A stretch of DNA of 7,297 nt from an uncultured Oscillospiraceae bacterium. GTDB lineage: Bacteria > Bacillota > Clostridia > Oscillospirales > Oscillospiraceae. The notes beneath the pieces were generated by a model. The model made no database searches, was not told the origin of the DNA, and saw only the letters and a list, made by a program, of their open reading frames with translations. Positions within the stretch are counted from its first letter, which is position 1; each line of letters begins with the position of its first letter. Where the stretch lies: contig CAKTPC010000098.1 in the NCBI GenBank assembly GCA_934590505.1, positions 1 through 7,297 on the forward strand. The letters run 5' to 3'. Of the stretch, positions 6,465 to 7,297 are shown piece after piece. The position numbers and the translations under genes are program-made.

Positions 6465-6905
6465 TCATTCTTCCTTTTTCTTTTTGAAAACAAAAAGCTT
6501 GCTGAGAATATAGTTGCCGAGAAACACGAGCACGGACTTTATGAACCACGTCACGTACACATTGATACCCAGCACCGTGCCGAGCAGTTGTGTGACCGCC
6601 CAGTCCATCCCGAGCGTCGCGAGACGCGAGGCGACAAAGCCGCCGGCTTCGGCGAGGATGTTCGGGGTTTTGCTTTGGAACACCCATTTGCGGTTAGTGG
6701 GGTAGGCGAAGGCAACGCCCGCCACCCAGTCGACTATTGCAAGGGCCGTGTTCTGCGCGAAGGTCGGGTGCAGCGTCCCGCCGAAAAACAGGAAATTGAA
6801 GCCGAAGCGCGCGGCGGCGGCAACAAGCGTCGTAAGGCAGCCGACGATGAAATACACCAGAAACTCGCGGTACTTGACGCACAGCGCCTTTATCTTCTCA
6901 ATCAT
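6465..6905 (-). CDS. GtrA-family membrane protein (probable polyprenyl-phosphate-sugar translocation)
   Basis: This 146-residue protein has four hydrophobic helices (about 14-32, 50-69, 86-110 and 117-138). It carries the family's typical sequence before the third helix, Y-x-x-NRKWVF (68-76), and a NYILSKLFVFK ending with a lysine-rich tail. GtrA proteins are thought to flip or help flip undecaprenyl-phosphate-linked sugars made by a partner GT2 enzyme, for later transfer onto cell-wall or lipid-anchored polymers. The partner gene lies immediately upstream: only two bases separate its stop from this ATG, so translation is likely coupled. AGAGGA lies 9 bases before the ATG, inside the end of the upstream gene. 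It is the last gene of its unit, closed by the terminator at 6420-6456. Family confidence is high; the sugar and acceptor are unknown. Confidence 0.9.
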   Translation of the reverse strand: MIEKIKALCVKYREFLVYFIVGCLTTLVAAAARFGFNFLFFGGTLHPTFAQNTALAIVDWVAGVAFAYPTNRKWVFQSKTPNILAEAGGFVASRLATLGMDWAVTQLLGTVLGINVYVTWFIKSVLVFLGNYILSKLFVFKKKKEE

Positions 6906-6907
6906 TG

Positions 6908-7297
6908 TTATTTATCCTCTCTGCCGCAGATACGGGAAATGATGTATCTCGGTCTGCCCTTTATCTCGTCATAGATGCGGGCGATATAGTAGCCGATTAT
7001 GCCGAGGCTTATCATGATCACGCTAGCCGAGAACAGCAGCAGGAGAATGACCGTCGTGAACCCGCCGAGGGCGACGCCGGATATCTTCTGTACCAGCGCA
7101 ACGACACCGAGCACGACCGCCACTGCCAGCATGATGAAGCCGAGCACGGTCACAATGTGCAGCGGAGCGGAGGAGAAGGAACTGATATTCGTCAGCGCGT
7201 ATTTGATGAGAGACTTTGTCGACCACTTGCTCACGCCCTCGGTGCGCTCCTGCACACAGTAGCTGACGCTGGCCTTTTTATAGCCGACCCAGAACGA
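6908..7297 (-). CDS. Family 2 glycosyltransferase acting on polyprenyl phosphate, C-terminal part (5' partial)
   Basis: The frame is open to the window edge, so only the last 129 residues are present and the real start lies beyond 7297. A GTG at 7253-7255 is in frame but sits inside conserved sequence and is not the start. The visible part begins FWVGYKK and continues VQERTEGVSKWSTKSLIKYAL, matching the conserved end of the catalytic domain of GtrB/DPM1-like enzymes (the QER-x-x-G-x-SKW signature). Two membrane helices follow, at about visible residues 47-71 and 79-106, and then a basic tail (YDEIKGRPRY). These enzymes transfer a sugar from a nucleotide donor to undecaprenyl phosphate on the cytoplasmic face. 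The catalytic DxD region is outside the window. The downstream GtrA-type gene is its expected partner. Confidence 0.9.
   Translation of the reverse strand, partial: SFWVGYKKASVSYCVQERTEGVSKWSTKSLIKYALTNISSFSSAPLHIVTVLGFIMLAVAVVLGVVALVQKISGVALGGFTTVILLLLFSASVIMISLGIIGYYIARIYDEIKGRPRYIISRICGREDK

Noticed and set aside
7253..7255. In-frame GTG as the start of a 115-residue protein
   Set aside because: The 14 codons upstream, to the window edge, continue the conserved glycosyltransferase sequence (FWVGYKK), so this is an internal valine of a truncated gene.

Overview
The window looks like chromosomal DNA of a GC-rich anaerobic Firmicute, probably a Clostridia member near the Oscillospiraceae or a related gut lineage. 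Four observations point there. The FtsH belongs to the short, HEIGH-type paralog that I associate with Clostridia. A zinc-ribbon membrane protein resembling the DUF6320 group sits beside an esterase/acyltransferase gene. The genes use AGGA/GAGG-type ribosome binding sites. The only clear promoter is a classic SigA-type extended -10. The taxonomic call is an inference. I see no mobile element, CRISPR array, tRNA or rRNA.

Layout. On the + strand, the last 23 codons of an unidentified, membrane-like gene (1-73) overlap by ATGA the start of a membrane-anchored M20 metallopeptidase (70-1500). A perfect 15-bp inverted repeat (1514-1549) then separates this convergent pair. It can act as a terminator in both directions. 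Everything else is on the - strand. From the right edge come the C-terminal part of a polyprenyl-phosphate family 2 glycosyltransferase (6908 to beyond 7297) and, two bases later, a GtrA-family membrane protein (6465-6905), closed by a rho-independent terminator (6420-6456). A near-consensus promoter (6369-6397) and a short leader with two palindromes precede a 722-residue esterase-acyltransferase fusion (4120-6288). This is followed after 24 bases by the zinc-ribbon membrane protein (3397-4095), and then by ftsH (from 3316 or 3370 down to 1565).

How the genes may work together. The GT2/GtrA pair matches the known logic of charging undecaprenyl phosphate with a sugar and moving it across the membrane for cell-envelope glycosylation. 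The promoter at 6369-6397 is the only good one I see upstream of the fusion, the zinc-ribbon protein and ftsH, so these three may form one transcript of about 4.8 kb ending at 1514-1549. The fusion and the zinc-ribbon protein plausibly act on an acylated or esterified small molecule or lipid at the membrane, but the substrate is unknown.

The two most notable observations are these. First, the conserved start of FtsH, including the first half of its first membrane helix, is encoded upstream of the first available ATG in a stretch with no ATG, GTG or TTG; an ACG lies 8 bases after a GAGG. Second, an HSL-type esterase and a condensation-like acyltransferase are fused into one reading frame, with a methionine at the junction that looks like a former or still-used start.
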